Shown here piece by piece: positions 49,781 through 59,069 of a DNA stretch of 64,000 nt. Location: positions 248,001-312,000 of the forward strand of contig CAIJRD010000011.1 of NCBI GenBank assembly GCA_903822975.1, in the 5' to 3' direction. Source of the DNA: an uncultured Sinobacteraceae bacterium (GTDB lineage Bacteria > Pseudomonadota > Gammaproteobacteria > Nevskiales > Nevskiaceae). The notes below the pieces were generated by a model, which saw only the letters and a program-made list of their open reading frames with translations, was not told the origin of the DNA and searched no databases. Made by a program: the position numbers and the translations under genes. Position 1 is the first letter of the stretch, and each line of letters starts with the position of its first letter.

Positions 49781-50965
49781 TCAATGCGCGAATCGCTCGC
49801 GTACGAGGCGCCAACGCAGTGACAGCGTGCTGTGCAGCGTATCGAAATCGCGCGACGAGCCCAGCAGCAGCACACGCGTGACGACCCGATTTTTGAACAC
49901 GGTGTAGGCCGCCAGTGATCCGACCAGTGCGAGTACGACCCGCAACACCTCCGACTCGTAGCCCGAACCCTTCAGCGCGAACTGAATCGATTGATGCAGG
50001 AACATCGTCACCATCGATGCCTCGCCCAGCTTGCGCAATACGCGCAGCGGTGCACTGTTGAAAGCAGAGAGCCGCATGCAGATGTCCAACAGCAATAGGA
50101 TGCCGGCGACACTCGCCGCGAGCGAGATCAGCGGAATCCCGTAATCGCTGACCTTCATGTCGAGGCTGACGTTGAGCCCACGAAACTGTGCAACCCCGGC
50201 CAGCACCACCAGCAGCAGGCACAGGCCAAGGCAGCGAGGCGTAATGTCCCGCCCATGCAGGCAATGCCCGAGGAACAGCAAGGGCGCGGCGCACAGCACG
50301 ACATTCGCATCCCAGGGCAGCACCATCGGTCGCAGCCAGGCGGCATTCACGTAAGCCAGCGCCAGACTCAACACCATCAACAGTCCCACCGTGAAGCGAT
50401 CGAAGCGCAGTAGCAGCGCATTGACCAGTTGCTGAGTCAGGAACAAGGCGGTGGGGAACCAGAATGTCGTGCAGACCGCGGTCAGCAGTCGTCCGCCGAT
50501 CACGACGACGCCAAGCCGCTTGAGCAAGTGGCCCGGCGACTCCGCGCCGCTGGCGATCTCCCACACGCGTGGGATCAGGTACAGCAGCATCAGGTAGCTG
50601 CCGTAGGGCAGCAGCAGATGCAGCGCCTTGTCGCGTGCGTAGGCGAGCTGTTGCGGTCGCAGCCGAAACAAGTCGCCGGCGACGAAGAAATAAAGCGGCA
50701 TCGCAAACAAGAAGATCATCCGCGTCAGCCAGCTATCGCCGTCGTGAATGTGGCTGATCACGACGGCGACGCTGCCAATGCCCTTGGCAGTATTCAGCGC
50801 GGCGATACGGCGCTGCTTCAGGCCTTGATCGGCCACTGCCGTATCGTTCGTGCTGTCAACCCGCGTGACTGGCGGTGCCAGCATCGATCGCAAGCGCTGC
50901 AATTTTTGAATGTGATCGCTCACTACAGGCGGCCACGCAGACTCGCCTCTCAGATGCTCTTCCAT
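49781..50965 (-). CDS. Acyltransferase-3 family membrane protein
   Basis: 394 residues from ATG 50965, with GGGGAG eight bases upstream; a longer frame from 51010 lacks support. After a hydrophilic N-terminus of about 55 residues, the acyltransferase-3 fold begins at RIAALNTAKGIGSVAVVISHIHDG, whose His is the usual catalytic candidate. About ten membrane segments follow (FLFAMPLYFFVAGDLF, GLLMVLSLALAYVNAAWL, FLHQSIQFAL). The family acetylates or succinylates sugars of O-antigen and exopolysaccharide at the inner membrane. The start lies 132 bases after the LMW-PTP gene on the same strand. Confidence 0.88.
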   Translation of the reverse strand: MEEHLRGESAWPPVVSDHIQKLQRLRSMLAPPVTRVDSTNDTAVADQGLKQRRIAALNTAKGIGSVAVVISHIHDGDSWLTRMIFLFAMPLYFFVAGDLFRLRPQQLAYARDKALHLLLPYGSYLMLLYLIPRVWEIASGAESPGHLLKRLGVVVIGGRLLTAVCTTFWFPTALFLTQQLVNALLLRFDRFTVGLLMVLSLALAYVNAAWLRPMVLPWDANVVLCAAPLLFLGHCLHGRDITPRCLGLCLLLVVLAGVAQFRGLNVSLDMKVSDYGIPLISLAASVAGILLLLDICMRLSAFNSAPLRVLRKLGEASMVTMFLHQSIQFALKGSGYESEVLRVVLALVGSLAAYTVFKNRVVTRVLLLGSSRDFDTLHSTLSLRWRLVRERFAH

Positions 50966-51097
50966 GTCCCGGTCTCCCCACCGTCGGACCGATCGCGGCG
51001 CTGGCCACACATCGAGTCCCTACACGTTTACGGCGGAACCGTCCCCCGACGGGTCCGTCCGTATCTTCAGGTCAAAGAGTACGCCTGAACCGGAGCT

Positions 51098-51541
51098 TCA
51101 GATGAGCTGCATGCGGGTAAGCCAGGAACCCGCGCACAAATCGATTTCCTCATATGCCGTTTCGAATGCTTCGCGCGGCAGGCGATAGGGATCGGCGATA
51201 TCGCGATCTCCATCCCAGCGGCCGAGCTTGAATGTGCGGCCGCGGAACTCTGGAAAGCGCGTGGTGATCCATTTGAAATGCCCGGCATCGAGCGCCAGCA
51301 CCAAGTCGGCGGACAGCAGCATGGAACGATCCAGCTGCCGTGCACGATGCGTTGACAGGTCCAGACCCCGATCGAGCGCGACCCGTTGCGCCAGAGCATC
51401 TGCCGGGTACGCAACCATTGCAGCGGTTCCGGCCGATTCGACCGTGACCGATCGATCCGCGAGCCTGTGTCGCAGCAGCGCCTCGGCAATCGGGCTGCGG
51501 CAGATATTTCCGGTACAGACGACAACAACGTGTTTGATCAT
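51098..51541 (-). CDS. Low-molecular-weight protein tyrosine phosphatase (Wzb-like)
   Basis: 147 residues, the family length. Active-site P-loop CTGNICRSP (Cys9 to Arg15) and the general-acid Asp in DIADPYRLP near residue 115. Wzb-type members dephosphorylate the Wzc tyrosine kinase and so control capsule/exopolysaccharide assembly. No Wzc or Wza gene is visible in the window; the assignment to polysaccharide control rests on the neighbours. Upstream (51542-51794) is 253 bases with no recognised gene. Confidence 0.92.
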   Translation of the reverse strand: MIKHVVVVCTGNICRSPIAEALLRHRLADRSVTVESAGTAAMVAYPADALAQRVALDRGLDLSTHRARQLDRSMLLSADLVLALDAGHFKWITTRFPEFRGRTFKLGRWDGDRDIADPYRLPREAFETAYEEIDLCAGSWLTRMQLI

Positions 51542-51794
51542 TCCAATTGCAGCAGGAGATTAAGGATGAGCGCGGGCCGATGAACCGGTGGACCGGCGGA
51601 CTGCGCGGCGGGGCCAGATACTAACAGCCCGCCGTGGCCGGGGGCGCAACACGGCCGCCGTTGCAGTCCAGATTGCGATCGTCCGTCGATCGAATGGCTT
51701 CAAGATCCGCAGAGCTTACAGCTCACAGACTGCGAACCAGTAAGAATGCGGTAACTGAAACCGCTACGGCACCGAACCTTCACCGAGATTTTTC

Positions 51795-54700
51795 ATGTTC
51801 AAAATTCAATCCGGTCTGCGCCTGACCGTCACCGTCGCATCGGCGCTGATCGTGTTGGCGCTCGCTTTCGCGCAGCGCGATCGCGCCGACGAACTGCGCA
51901 CGGATACCGGCGACCGGCCGGGTCTGCAAGACCGCTCGAATCTCGGCGAAAGCAGTGGTATTCCGATCCACTTCCGGCTGGCACAGCCAGGGCTGGTGAC
52001 GCTGGTGATCGAGGCCGCGGACGGGCAGCGCGTGCGCAATCTGATCAGCGAAACGCCGTTTCCGGCCGGCGACAATCAGGTGTGGTGGGATGGTCGCGAC
52101 GACCGCAGTCGCGATACCGAAGCCGCGGGCCACGGCGTCTATCATGTGCCCGGCAAAACCGTCGACTCGGGTCGTTATCGGGTGCGCGGCTTGGTGCGAC
52201 CGGCGCTGAGCCTGACGTATGCGCTGAATCCGTACACCCGCGGCGCACCGCCCTGGAAGACCGCCGACCGTGGCAGCGAATGGCTCGCCAACCACACCGC
52301 GCCGAGCGCGATTTTGTTCGTGCCGGCCGGCAGTGCGCCGGCACGCGCTGGCAAGCCGAGTTCATCCGCTGGCCAAGTGCTGGTCGGCAGCGCCATTACC
52401 GAAGGCGGCAGCGCGCTCGCCTGGCTCGACCCGGATGGCCACAAGATCTGGGGCCAGATGTGGCTCGGTGGCGTTTGGACCGGCGCTACGCAGCTGACGC
52501 GAGATGCCGGCGCGCATGCGGTTGCGGGCAATTACGCGTATGCCGCCTCCGCCTGGCCGGGCGACAAGTACAACGGCAACGTCGCCGAATTGCGCTTGCA
52601 GGCCCTGGTCGGCCCTGGTGCTGCGCCGGTTCCCAACGACGCGCGCCTCGGCAGTGGCGAGGACCCCGCGGTGCTCACGCCGAACTATCGGCTGTCGCTG
52701 CCGCATCCGACCGATGCCCAGGCACTCGGCGCATCCGGCGCCAGGCCCGACTTGTCGGGTCTGGCGGCCTACAACGGGCTGATCATCGCTGCGCTGCAGC
52801 CCTTGAACCAGTTGCTGTTCATCGACGCCGCCGCGCATCGCGTGATCGGCACCGCCGCCCTGCCCGACCCGCGCGGTCTGGCGTTCGATAGTGAAGGTCG
52901 CCTGCTGGCGCTGTCCGGCACGCGTCTGCTGCGCCTGCGGCTGGACCTGCAGCATCCGAACCAACTGCCAACGCCCGAGACCCTGGTTGCCGACGGCCTG
53001 CAGGATCCGCGCGGTCTCGCGCTGGACCCACAAGGTGGCATCTACATCTCTGACTGGGGCAACCACCACCAGGTGCTGATGTTCAGCGCGGACGGTCGGC
53101 TGCTGCGCAGCATCGGCCATGCCGGCGCACCGAAGGCTGGCCCCTACGACGCGAATCACATGAATCACCCGGCAGGTCTGAGCGTGGACGATCGCGGCCG
53201 GCTCTGGGTTGCCGAAAACGACAAGGCGCCGAAACGCATCAGTCTCTGGAGCACCGCAGATGGCCGCCTGCTCGATGCGTATTACGGCCCCTCCAAATAC
53301 GGCGGCGGCGGCAGCCTCGATGGTGCCGATCGCGAGCACTTCTATTACGGCGACGACGGCGCCGGCATTGCGATGAGCCTCGACTGGAAGGATGGCTCGA
53401 GCGTGCCGAGCGCGGTCTATTACCGACACGACGGCAGCGACGCCGACAGCAGCGCGATCAGCTTCGAAGGTGTGCCGGATTATCCGATCCATTTCGGCAA
53501 TCAGCTGTACCTCACCAACGCGTTCAACTCGGAGGTCAGCGGACGTCCCAGCGCGGTGCTGTGGCGTCTGCAGCAAGGACTTGCCACGGCGGTTGCGGCC
53601 GCCGGCAGCACGCAAGGCAAGGATGGCAAGCTCCTGCCGATGTTCGCCGATCCGGCGATGCAGGCGCGACTGCCCGCGGGCAGTCAGCCGAATCAATCGC
53701 CCTTGCTATTCATCTGGAGCGATCGCAATGGCGATGGCAAGCCGCAAGCCGAGGAGGTCGATTTCCTCAAGCCGACAACGCCGACCAGCCCGGGGCGGAC
53801 GCTGGTGTTCAGCGCCGCCGTTCAGGACGACTTGTCGTTCACCCTCGCGTATGCCGGATCTCAGGCGCTACGTTTTCCGTTGCAGGCAGGTGGCGCCGGC
53901 GGTGCGCTGCGCTACGACACCGCACATCCGCAAGTCCTGAGCGCGCAGGTTCAGGCGCCGACCAGCACCGGCGGCGGCCAGATCCTAGTCGGCCGTGACG
54001 GCTGGACCGTCTTCACGACACCGCCGGCACCGCTCGCGTCGCAGAGTGTCGGCGGCAGCCGTAACGGCGTGCCGATGTGGTCGTATCCGAGCCTGTGGCC
54101 GGGCCTGCATGCCTCGCACAATGCGCCGACGCCTGAGTTTCCCGGCGAGCTGATCGGCACCACGCGCGTGCTCGGCCTGCCGTTCGATGCGCCTTCGCCG
54201 TCGGACGCCGGTCAGTTGTGGGCGATCAATGGCAACGACGGCACGATCTACCTGTTCACCACCGATGGCCTGTTCGTCGCAACCCTGTTCCAGGACGCGC
54301 GCGCCGCGGCCTGGGATGCGCCGCAAGCCCTGGCCGGCATGGACGTCAGCAAGCTGAGTCTCGGTTACGAGTGCTTCTACCCAAGCTTGACCGCTCGCAG
54401 TGATGGTCATGTCTACCTGCAGGCCGGCTCGACCAGTTCGATTCTGGAACTGCACGGCCTGGAACAGATCCGGCGCCTGCCGACGCAGACGTTGGACGTC
54501 AGCGCAGATCAGTTGCAGCGTGCCCTGCAAATGCCGGAGGCGAGCACAAGCGCGGTTGGCCATGCCCAGGATCAATCCCCCTGGACCGTGATCAAGCAAA
54601 GCCCGGCGCCGAGCCTGGCCTCCGGCGTGGCCGACTGGAATCAGCCGCAAATCGTCTGGCATACGATCGATTCGCGCGTCGCTCAGATCGGCGACTGGGG

Positions 54701-55316
54701 GCATCGTCAGGCGATTACGGCAGCCGCGATGCTGACCAGCGCCGATACGTTCTATCTGGCCGTGCGCACCGACGACCCGGCACTGCTGCGCAACAGCGGC
54801 GAGTCGCTACCGAATCTGTTCAAGACCGGCGGCGGGATCGATCTGATGCTGGGCAGCGATCCGCATGCCGCGAGCAGCCGCAATCGCGCCGTGGCTGGCG
54901 ATGAGCGCCTGTTGGTCGCACAGGTCAACGGCAAAACCGTGGCGGTGCGGTATCGCGCAGTGGCGCCGGGTTCAAGCGGGCCCGGCTTCGACTTCGCATC
55001 GCCGCTGCGCTCCGTGCATTTCGACCGCGTCGACAATGTCAGCAATGAGATTCGGCTGAGCACTGCCAGCGCCAGCGACGGGCCCGGCGGACTCAAGCAA
55101 ACCTACTACCAACTGGAGGTCCCGCTCGCCACCTTAGGCCTCGCTGCCGGCTTTCAAGCTGATCTGCTCGGCGATGTCGGCGTACTGCGCGGCAACGGTT
55201 TCGAAACCCTGCAGCGAGTGTACTGGCGCAATCGCTCGAGCGGTCTGGTCAGCGACGTGCCGAGCGAAGCCGAACTGACGCCGAATCTATGGGGCAGTCT
55301 GCACTTCGGCCCCTGA
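51795..55316 (+). CDS. Large secreted beta-propeller (NHL-like) protein with FlgD-Ig-like and CBM9-like domains
   Basis: 1173 residues. Signal peptide about 1-26 (LTVTVASALIVLALAFAQ). At about 60-100 a FlgD-type Ig segment (VTLVIEAADGQRVRNLI, PAGDNQVWWDGRDD). About 330-560 contains NHL-like propeller strands (DPRGLAFDSEGRLLAL, DPRGLALDPQGGIYISDWGNH, HPAGLSVDDRGRLWVAEND). The last 230 residues (DWNQPQIVWHTI, TFYLAVRTDDPAL, GIDLMLGSDPHA, YYQLEVPLATLGL) resemble CBM9/DOMON-like sandwiches. No catalytic motif was recognised. Probably extracellular or cell-surface and carbohydrate-linked by domain content. Its 3' end overlaps the convergent GT9 gene by 30 bases. Confidence 0.85.
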   Translation: MFKIQSGLRLTVTVASALIVLALAFAQRDRADELRTDTGDRPGLQDRSNLGESSGIPIHFRLAQPGLVTLVIEAADGQRVRNLISETPFPAGDNQVWWDGRDDRSRDTEAAGHGVYHVPGKTVDSGRYRVRGLVRPALSLTYALNPYTRGAPPWKTADRGSEWLANHTAPSAILFVPAGSAPARAGKPSSSAGQVLVGSAITEGGSALAWLDPDGHKIWGQMWLGGVWTGATQLTRDAGAHAVAGNYAYAASAWPGDKYNGNVAELRLQALVGPGAAPVPNDARLGSGEDPAVLTPNYRLSLPHPTDAQALGASGARPDLSGLAAYNGLIIAALQPLNQLLFIDAAAHRVIGTAALPDPRGLAFDSEGRLLALSGTRLLRLRLDLQHPNQLPTPETLVADGLQDPRGLALDPQGGIYISDWGNHHQVLMFSADGRLLRSIGHAGAPKAGPYDANHMNHPAGLSVDDRGRLWVAENDKAPKRISLWSTADGRLLDAYYGPSKYGGGGSLDGADREHFYYGDDGAGIAMSLDWKDGSSVPSAVYYRHDGSDADSSAISFEGVPDYPIHFGNQLYLTNAFNSEVSGRPSAVLWRLQQGLATAVAAAGSTQGKDGKLLPMFADPAMQARLPAGSQPNQSPLLFIWSDRNGDGKPQAEEVDFLKPTTPTSPGRTLVFSAAVQDDLSFTLAYAGSQALRFPLQAGGAGGALRYDTAHPQVLSAQVQAPTSTGGGQILVGRDGWTVFTTPPAPLASQSVGGSRNGVPMWSYPSLWPGLHASHNAPTPEFPGELIGTTRVLGLPFDAPSPSDAGQLWAINGNDGTIYLFTTDGLFVATLFQDARAAAWDAPQALAGMDVSKLSLGYECFYPSLTARSDGHVYLQAGSTSSILELHGLEQIRRLPTQTLDVSADQLQRALQMPEASTSAVGHAQDQSPWTVIKQSPAPSLASGVADWNQPQIVWHTIDSRVAQIGDWGHRQAITAAAMLTSADTFYLAVRTDDPALLRNSGESLPNLFKTGGGIDLMLGSDPHAASSRNRAVAGDERLLVAQVNGKTVAVRYRAVAPGSSGPGFDFASPLRSVHFDRVDNVSNEIRLSTASASDGPGGLKQTYYQLEVPLATLGLAAGFQADLLGDVGVLRGNGFETLQRVYWRNRSSGLVSDVPSEAELTPNLWGSLHFGP

Positions 55317-56429
55317 ATGCGCAGCGACCTGGGTTGGGTGCTTAGCCAGCACGTCCTCGGTCGCCGCCAGCACTTGTTCCACCGTGATCGAGCGGATGCA
55401 TTCATTGCGTCGGACGACGCAGACATCGAGACCGCAGCCGTAGCAGTCGGTCTTGTGATACAGCACCCGATGCTCGCGGCCATACGGAAACCAGGTGCGC
55501 GGAACGTTGCGGGCCGAAAACACCGCGACCACCGGCGTGCCGACGGCAGCGGCCAGGTGCATCGGCCCACTGTCGTGGCCCACGAACGCGCGCGCGCGTT
55601 GCAGCACCGCTGCACTCTCACGCGGATTGAATCGACCGCACAGATTGATCGCCGGCCCTTGCCATGCCGCGCGCAACTGCTCGGAACGGGCATGCTCGGC
55701 TTGCACACCGACCAGCGCCAAGCCGAGATTCGGATGCCGCCTGGATAATTGCTGCGCCCAATCGCGCCACGCCGCCTCGCCCCAATCCTTGGTCGCCACC
55801 TTGGTGCCGACGCTGGCGGCGATGAAGTCCACATGCCCCGACCACGTCTGCAGATGCACATCCGCGGCGCTGGTTTCTCCGGGCTGCAGGCCGAGATTCC
55901 AGTTCTCGGGTCGATCCAGATCGAGATGGCCGAGCGCGGAGACACTGCGTAGCAGCCGCTCCGCTTCGGGCTCGTGCTCTCCGCTTCGCGAATCGATACG
56001 CATACGGCGAGCGTCCTCGTCGAGTTCGAGCCCGATCGCGCAACGGATACCGGCAAGGCGAAAGAACATTCGGTCGCGCAGCAACTGCATCGGGCTGCGT
56101 TGCGGCATCAGGTACACCAGCAGATCCGGCGACCATGCACGGATCTGGCGTAACAGCGCGAGCGCATCGCCGCGCGCGCCGATCGCGTATTCCAGATAGT
56201 CGTCAACTAGTCCGGACTGGCCGATGATGCTCGCCAGCGGCGCGGCCTTGATCCCTGCAGCGACCGGGAAATTGGTCAGGCAACGGATATGTGCCGACGG
56301 ATAGCGATCCCGCAACAATCGGAAAGCCGGGATGGCCACGCAGGTATCGCCGAGACTGCCGATGCGGAACAGCAGGATGCGCCGTACGTCACCGGTATTC
56401 GGTGCTTGCTTGCGAAACAGGTTGACCAT
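55287..56429 (-). CDS. Glycosyltransferase family 9 (heptosyltransferase-like)
   Basis: 380 residues. N-terminal ILLFRIGSLGDTCVAIPAFRLLRDRYP is the GT9 acceptor-side signature. C-terminal VGHDSGPMHLAAAVGTPVVAVFSARN is the ADP-heptose-binding signature, and the tail has the Cys cluster typical of the family (YHKTDCYGCGLDVCV). Family members add heptose to LPS core or sugars to other glycans; the exact sugar is not predictable. Convergent with the secreted propeller gene, overlapping by 30 bases. A 237-bp gap with no recognised gene separates it from the divergent GT4. Confidence 0.93.
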   Translation of the reverse strand: MVNLFRKQAPNTGDVRRILLFRIGSLGDTCVAIPAFRLLRDRYPSAHIRCLTNFPVAAGIKAAPLASIIGQSGLVDDYLEYAIGARGDALALLRQIRAWSPDLLVYLMPQRSPMQLLRDRMFFRLAGIRCAIGLELDEDARRMRIDSRSGEHEPEAERLLRSVSALGHLDLDRPENWNLGLQPGETSAADVHLQTWSGHVDFIAASVGTKVATKDWGEAAWRDWAQQLSRRHPNLGLALVGVQAEHARSEQLRAAWQGPAINLCGRFNPRESAAVLQRARAFVGHDSGPMHLAAAVGTPVVAVFSARNVPRTWFPYGREHRVLYHKTDCYGCGLDVCVVRRNECIRSITVEQVLAATEDVLAKHPTQVAAHSGAEVQTAP

Positions 56430-56666
56430 GGAGAGTGGTTACGTCCGAGAGCATTGATCTTAGCAGTCGGTCCGCAGTGGGCGGCGCCGCCTCAAGGGAA
56501 CTTCCAATGCTTGGGTCAAGCCAGTAGAGTTGCCCCACGCGCATTGTGCGAGTTTCTTTTGGCCGTTGGACCTTAACGTCGAAAGCAACACCGCCCTCCG
56601 ACGTCACCGCCCCAGCGAACGGATTCGAACCATCGCCCTGGCAGCCAATCAATCATCAATCGCACA

Positions 56667-57848
56667 ATGAGCCTGCGCATTCTGCACTGCATCTCCTCGG
56701 TCAACCCCGAAATTGGCGGACCAATAGAAGGGCTAAAACAGCTCGCTGCGGCGAATCGCGCAATCGGGAACCACGTCGAGGTGGTCAGTCTCGACGGCCC
56801 CACTGACCCTTGGGTCTCCTCATTTCCAATCGAGTGTCATCCGATGGGCCCGGCCATCGGCAACTATCGTTATTCGCAGCGCCTGGCGCCCTGGCTCCGT
56901 CGCCATGCCGCCGAATACGACGCCGTGATTGTGAACGGGATCTGGCAATACAACTCATTCGCCGCCTGGCGCGCGCTAGCAGGCGGCACGACACCCTATT
57001 TCGTCTTCACGCACGGCATGCTGGATCCCTGGTTCAAGCGGCAGTTTCCGCTGAAACATCTGAAGAAGTCGCTGTACTGGCCCTGGGCCGAGTACCGTGT
57101 GTTACGCGATGCCGCCGCGGTGTTGTTCACGTCCGAATCCGAGCGCTTGCTGGCACGAGAGTCCTTCGCGCTGTATCGCTGCAACGAGCGCGTTGTGAAC
57201 TACGGGACCAATCTGCCGCCCAACGACAGTGCCGCTCAGCGCAGTGCATTTCTGGAAAAATTCCCGCAGCTCAGGGACAAACGATGCTTGCTGTTCTTGG
57301 GACGCATGCACACGAAGAAGGGGCCGGATTTGCTGTTGAAGGCCTGGGCTGCAGTGCTCAGCGAGCTACCGGAGCACGCGCGTCAGTCCTTGCATCTGGT
57401 GATGGCGGGCCCCGCCGGCGATGCCTACGGCGCGCAGTTACACGAACTGGCGCAGCGGCTCGGTCTCGACAACACGGTGACCTGGACTGGAATGCTTGGC
57501 GGCGCGTTGAAGTGGGGCGCGTTCCGCTGTGCGGACGCCTTCGTGCTGCCGTCACATCAAGAAAACTTCGGCATTGCCGTCGCCGAGGCCTTGTCCTGCG
57601 GAACCCCGGTGCTGATTTCGCGCGAAGTGAACATCTGGCGCGAAATCGACGCAGACGGCGCTGGACTGGTCGACGACGACACAATCGAAGGAACGGAGCG
57701 GCTGCTCAGGCGCTGGCTCGCCACCGAAGAATCCGTATGGTCAGGGATGCGGCTGGCGGCGTCACAGTGCTTCGACCGCCGTTTTCTGGCAACTCGCGCG
57801 GTTGAATCGTTGGTGGCAACCATCGAAGAATTCGGCCGCGCCCGATGA
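56667..57848 (+). CDS. Glycosyltransferase family 4
   Basis: 393 residues. N-terminal half starts RILHCISSVNPEIGGPIEGLKQL, with the Gly-rich loop and a THGMLDPW motif common in WcaI/exopolysaccharide GT4 enzymes. C-terminal half has CLLFLGRMHTKKGPDLLLKAW and FVLPSHQENFGIAVAEALSCG (the E-x7-E motif), then VLISREVNIWREI. Cytoplasmic GT-B enzyme; donor unknown. It stands alone on the plus strand among minus-strand polysaccharide genes, convergent with the next GT4. Confidence 0.94.
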   Translation: MSLRILHCISSVNPEIGGPIEGLKQLAAANRAIGNHVEVVSLDGPTDPWVSSFPIECHPMGPAIGNYRYSQRLAPWLRRHAAEYDAVIVNGIWQYNSFAAWRALAGGTTPYFVFTHGMLDPWFKRQFPLKHLKKSLYWPWAEYRVLRDAAAVLFTSESERLLARESFALYRCNERVVNYGTNLPPNDSAAQRSAFLEKFPQLRDKRCLLFLGRMHTKKGPDLLLKAWAAVLSELPEHARQSLHLVMAGPAGDAYGAQLHELAQRLGLDNTVTWTGMLGGALKWGAFRCADAFVLPSHQENFGIAVAEALSCGTPVLISREVNIWREIDADGAGLVDDDTIEGTERLLRRWLATEESVWSGMRLAASQCFDRRFLATRAVESLVATIEEFGRAR

Positions 57849-57862
57849 TCGGGTGATCGCGC

Positions 57863-57903
57863 GACCAGTGACCAGTGACCAGTGACCAGTGACCAGTGAC
57901 CAG
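57863..57903. repeat. Perfect GACCAGT heptamer tandem repeat, about 5.9 copies
   Basis: Five exact GACCAGT units plus GACCAG in the 96-bp gap between two convergent GT4 genes. The period is the same 7 bases, and the rotated unit CAGTGAC resembles the TGAC-ending units of the large array at 39887-40245. Confidence 0.97.
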
Positions 57904-57944
57904 CTTCGCTTTTCGCAGCGCCCTATTGAATCAATTCGCGTGAA

Positions 57945-59003
57945 TCAGTCGGACGTTTTGGCGACAAGCGTGGCGTAAAGATCCGGATAAAAGCGCATTG
58001 GCCGCAGGAAGGTTTCGAGTGAAGCCTGCGCCTGCCGCGCACGTGCCGCATAGTCGGCCTCGGACATTGCAGCCGCATGTTCGAGCGCGGCCTGAAGCTC
58101 CGCCACCGACGCCGGCTCGACCAGAATCGCTGCCGGGCCGCCCGCCTCCGGCAATCCACCATCGCGCGTGACGATCGACGGCACGCCGACACTGCGCGCC
58201 TCGATCGGGGTCAGTCCGAGGTCTTCCCGCGTATGCGCCGGTGCAACCAGCCAGCGCGACTGCCGAAGCAGTTGATGCTTCTCGTCGTCTGCAATGAAGC
58301 CGGTCATGCGCACATGCGCCGCAAGCGCGCCTGCGTCCGCCAGGAGTGCTTCGACGCGCGCGCGTAGCGGACCATCGCCGACCAGCGTCAACGGCCACTG
58401 CCGGTGATCAATCTTCGCGCGCAGATAAGCCTCAACCAGCACCTCGAGCCCCTTGTTGGGAACCCAGCGGCTGATGAAAACGAAGCCATGGCGCGCCTCC
58501 GGTGGCAGGCTACCCTGGGGCAGGCGCGAAACTGTCGGCACGCACTGGCTGCCCGGCAGCGGCTGCGGTTCCCAAGTCTCCTGAACGAATTTCGAGTTGT
58601 ACAGGCGCGCCTGCGCACTTTGAGCGACTCGACGACCGATGGACGCGCGCAGACGCGGTTGCCGTCGATGCCAGTTGTGAATCGTCAACACGAGTGGCTT
58701 GCCGAGCACGCGACACAGCAGCGCGACATCCGGCGGCGCATTTTGCGCGTGCACGATATCGGCCTGGCGAATTTCCAAGGCCAGTGCCGGACTCAGGCGC
58801 GAGACCAGACGATATTGAATCCCGGACGCCTTGAGCACGCGCTCGAAATCGGCGGTCATCGCGTGGGTCTTGGTTTTCTTCAAGCACAGCCGAACATCGA
58901 TGCCGTCCACGGTCGCCAGATACTCGGCCAAGGCCAAAGCGAAGGCTTCGATTCCACCGTAGGTTCCAACGCAGGACAGCAGCACCAGGACTTTCAATTC
59001 CAA
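57945..59003 (-). CDS. Glycosyltransferase family 4
   Basis: 352 residues. N-terminal KVLVLLSCVGTYGGIEAFALALAEYL with the Gly-Gly-x-Glu loop, HAQNAPPDVALL. C-terminal GFVFISRWVPNKGLEVLVEAYL, LTLVGDGPLRARVEALL, and the nucleotide-binding EDLGLTPIEARSVGVPSIV with a DGGLPE motif. Cytoplasmic GT-B enzyme. Last gene of the minus-strand run that begins beyond the right edge; 66 bases follow the truncated acyltransferase. Confidence 0.94.
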   Translation of the reverse strand: MELKVLVLLSCVGTYGGIEAFALALAEYLATVDGIDVRLCLKKTKTHAMTADFERVLKASGIQYRLVSRLSPALALEIRQADIVHAQNAPPDVALLCRVLGKPLVLTIHNWHRRQPRLRASIGRRVAQSAQARLYNSKFVQETWEPQPLPGSQCVPTVSRLPQGSLPPEARHGFVFISRWVPNKGLEVLVEAYLRAKIDHRQWPLTLVGDGPLRARVEALLADAGALAAHVRMTGFIADDEKHQLLRQSRWLVAPAHTREDLGLTPIEARSVGVPSIVTRDGGLPEAGGPAAILVEPASVAELQAALEHAAAMSEADYAARARQAQASLETFLRPMRFYPDLYATLVAKTSD

Positions 59004-59069
59004 CCTTTCGAGTGACGTTTCGCAGCCACAGCGGCGCGCGCAGCGTGAATGGTACTAAACGATCGAAGC

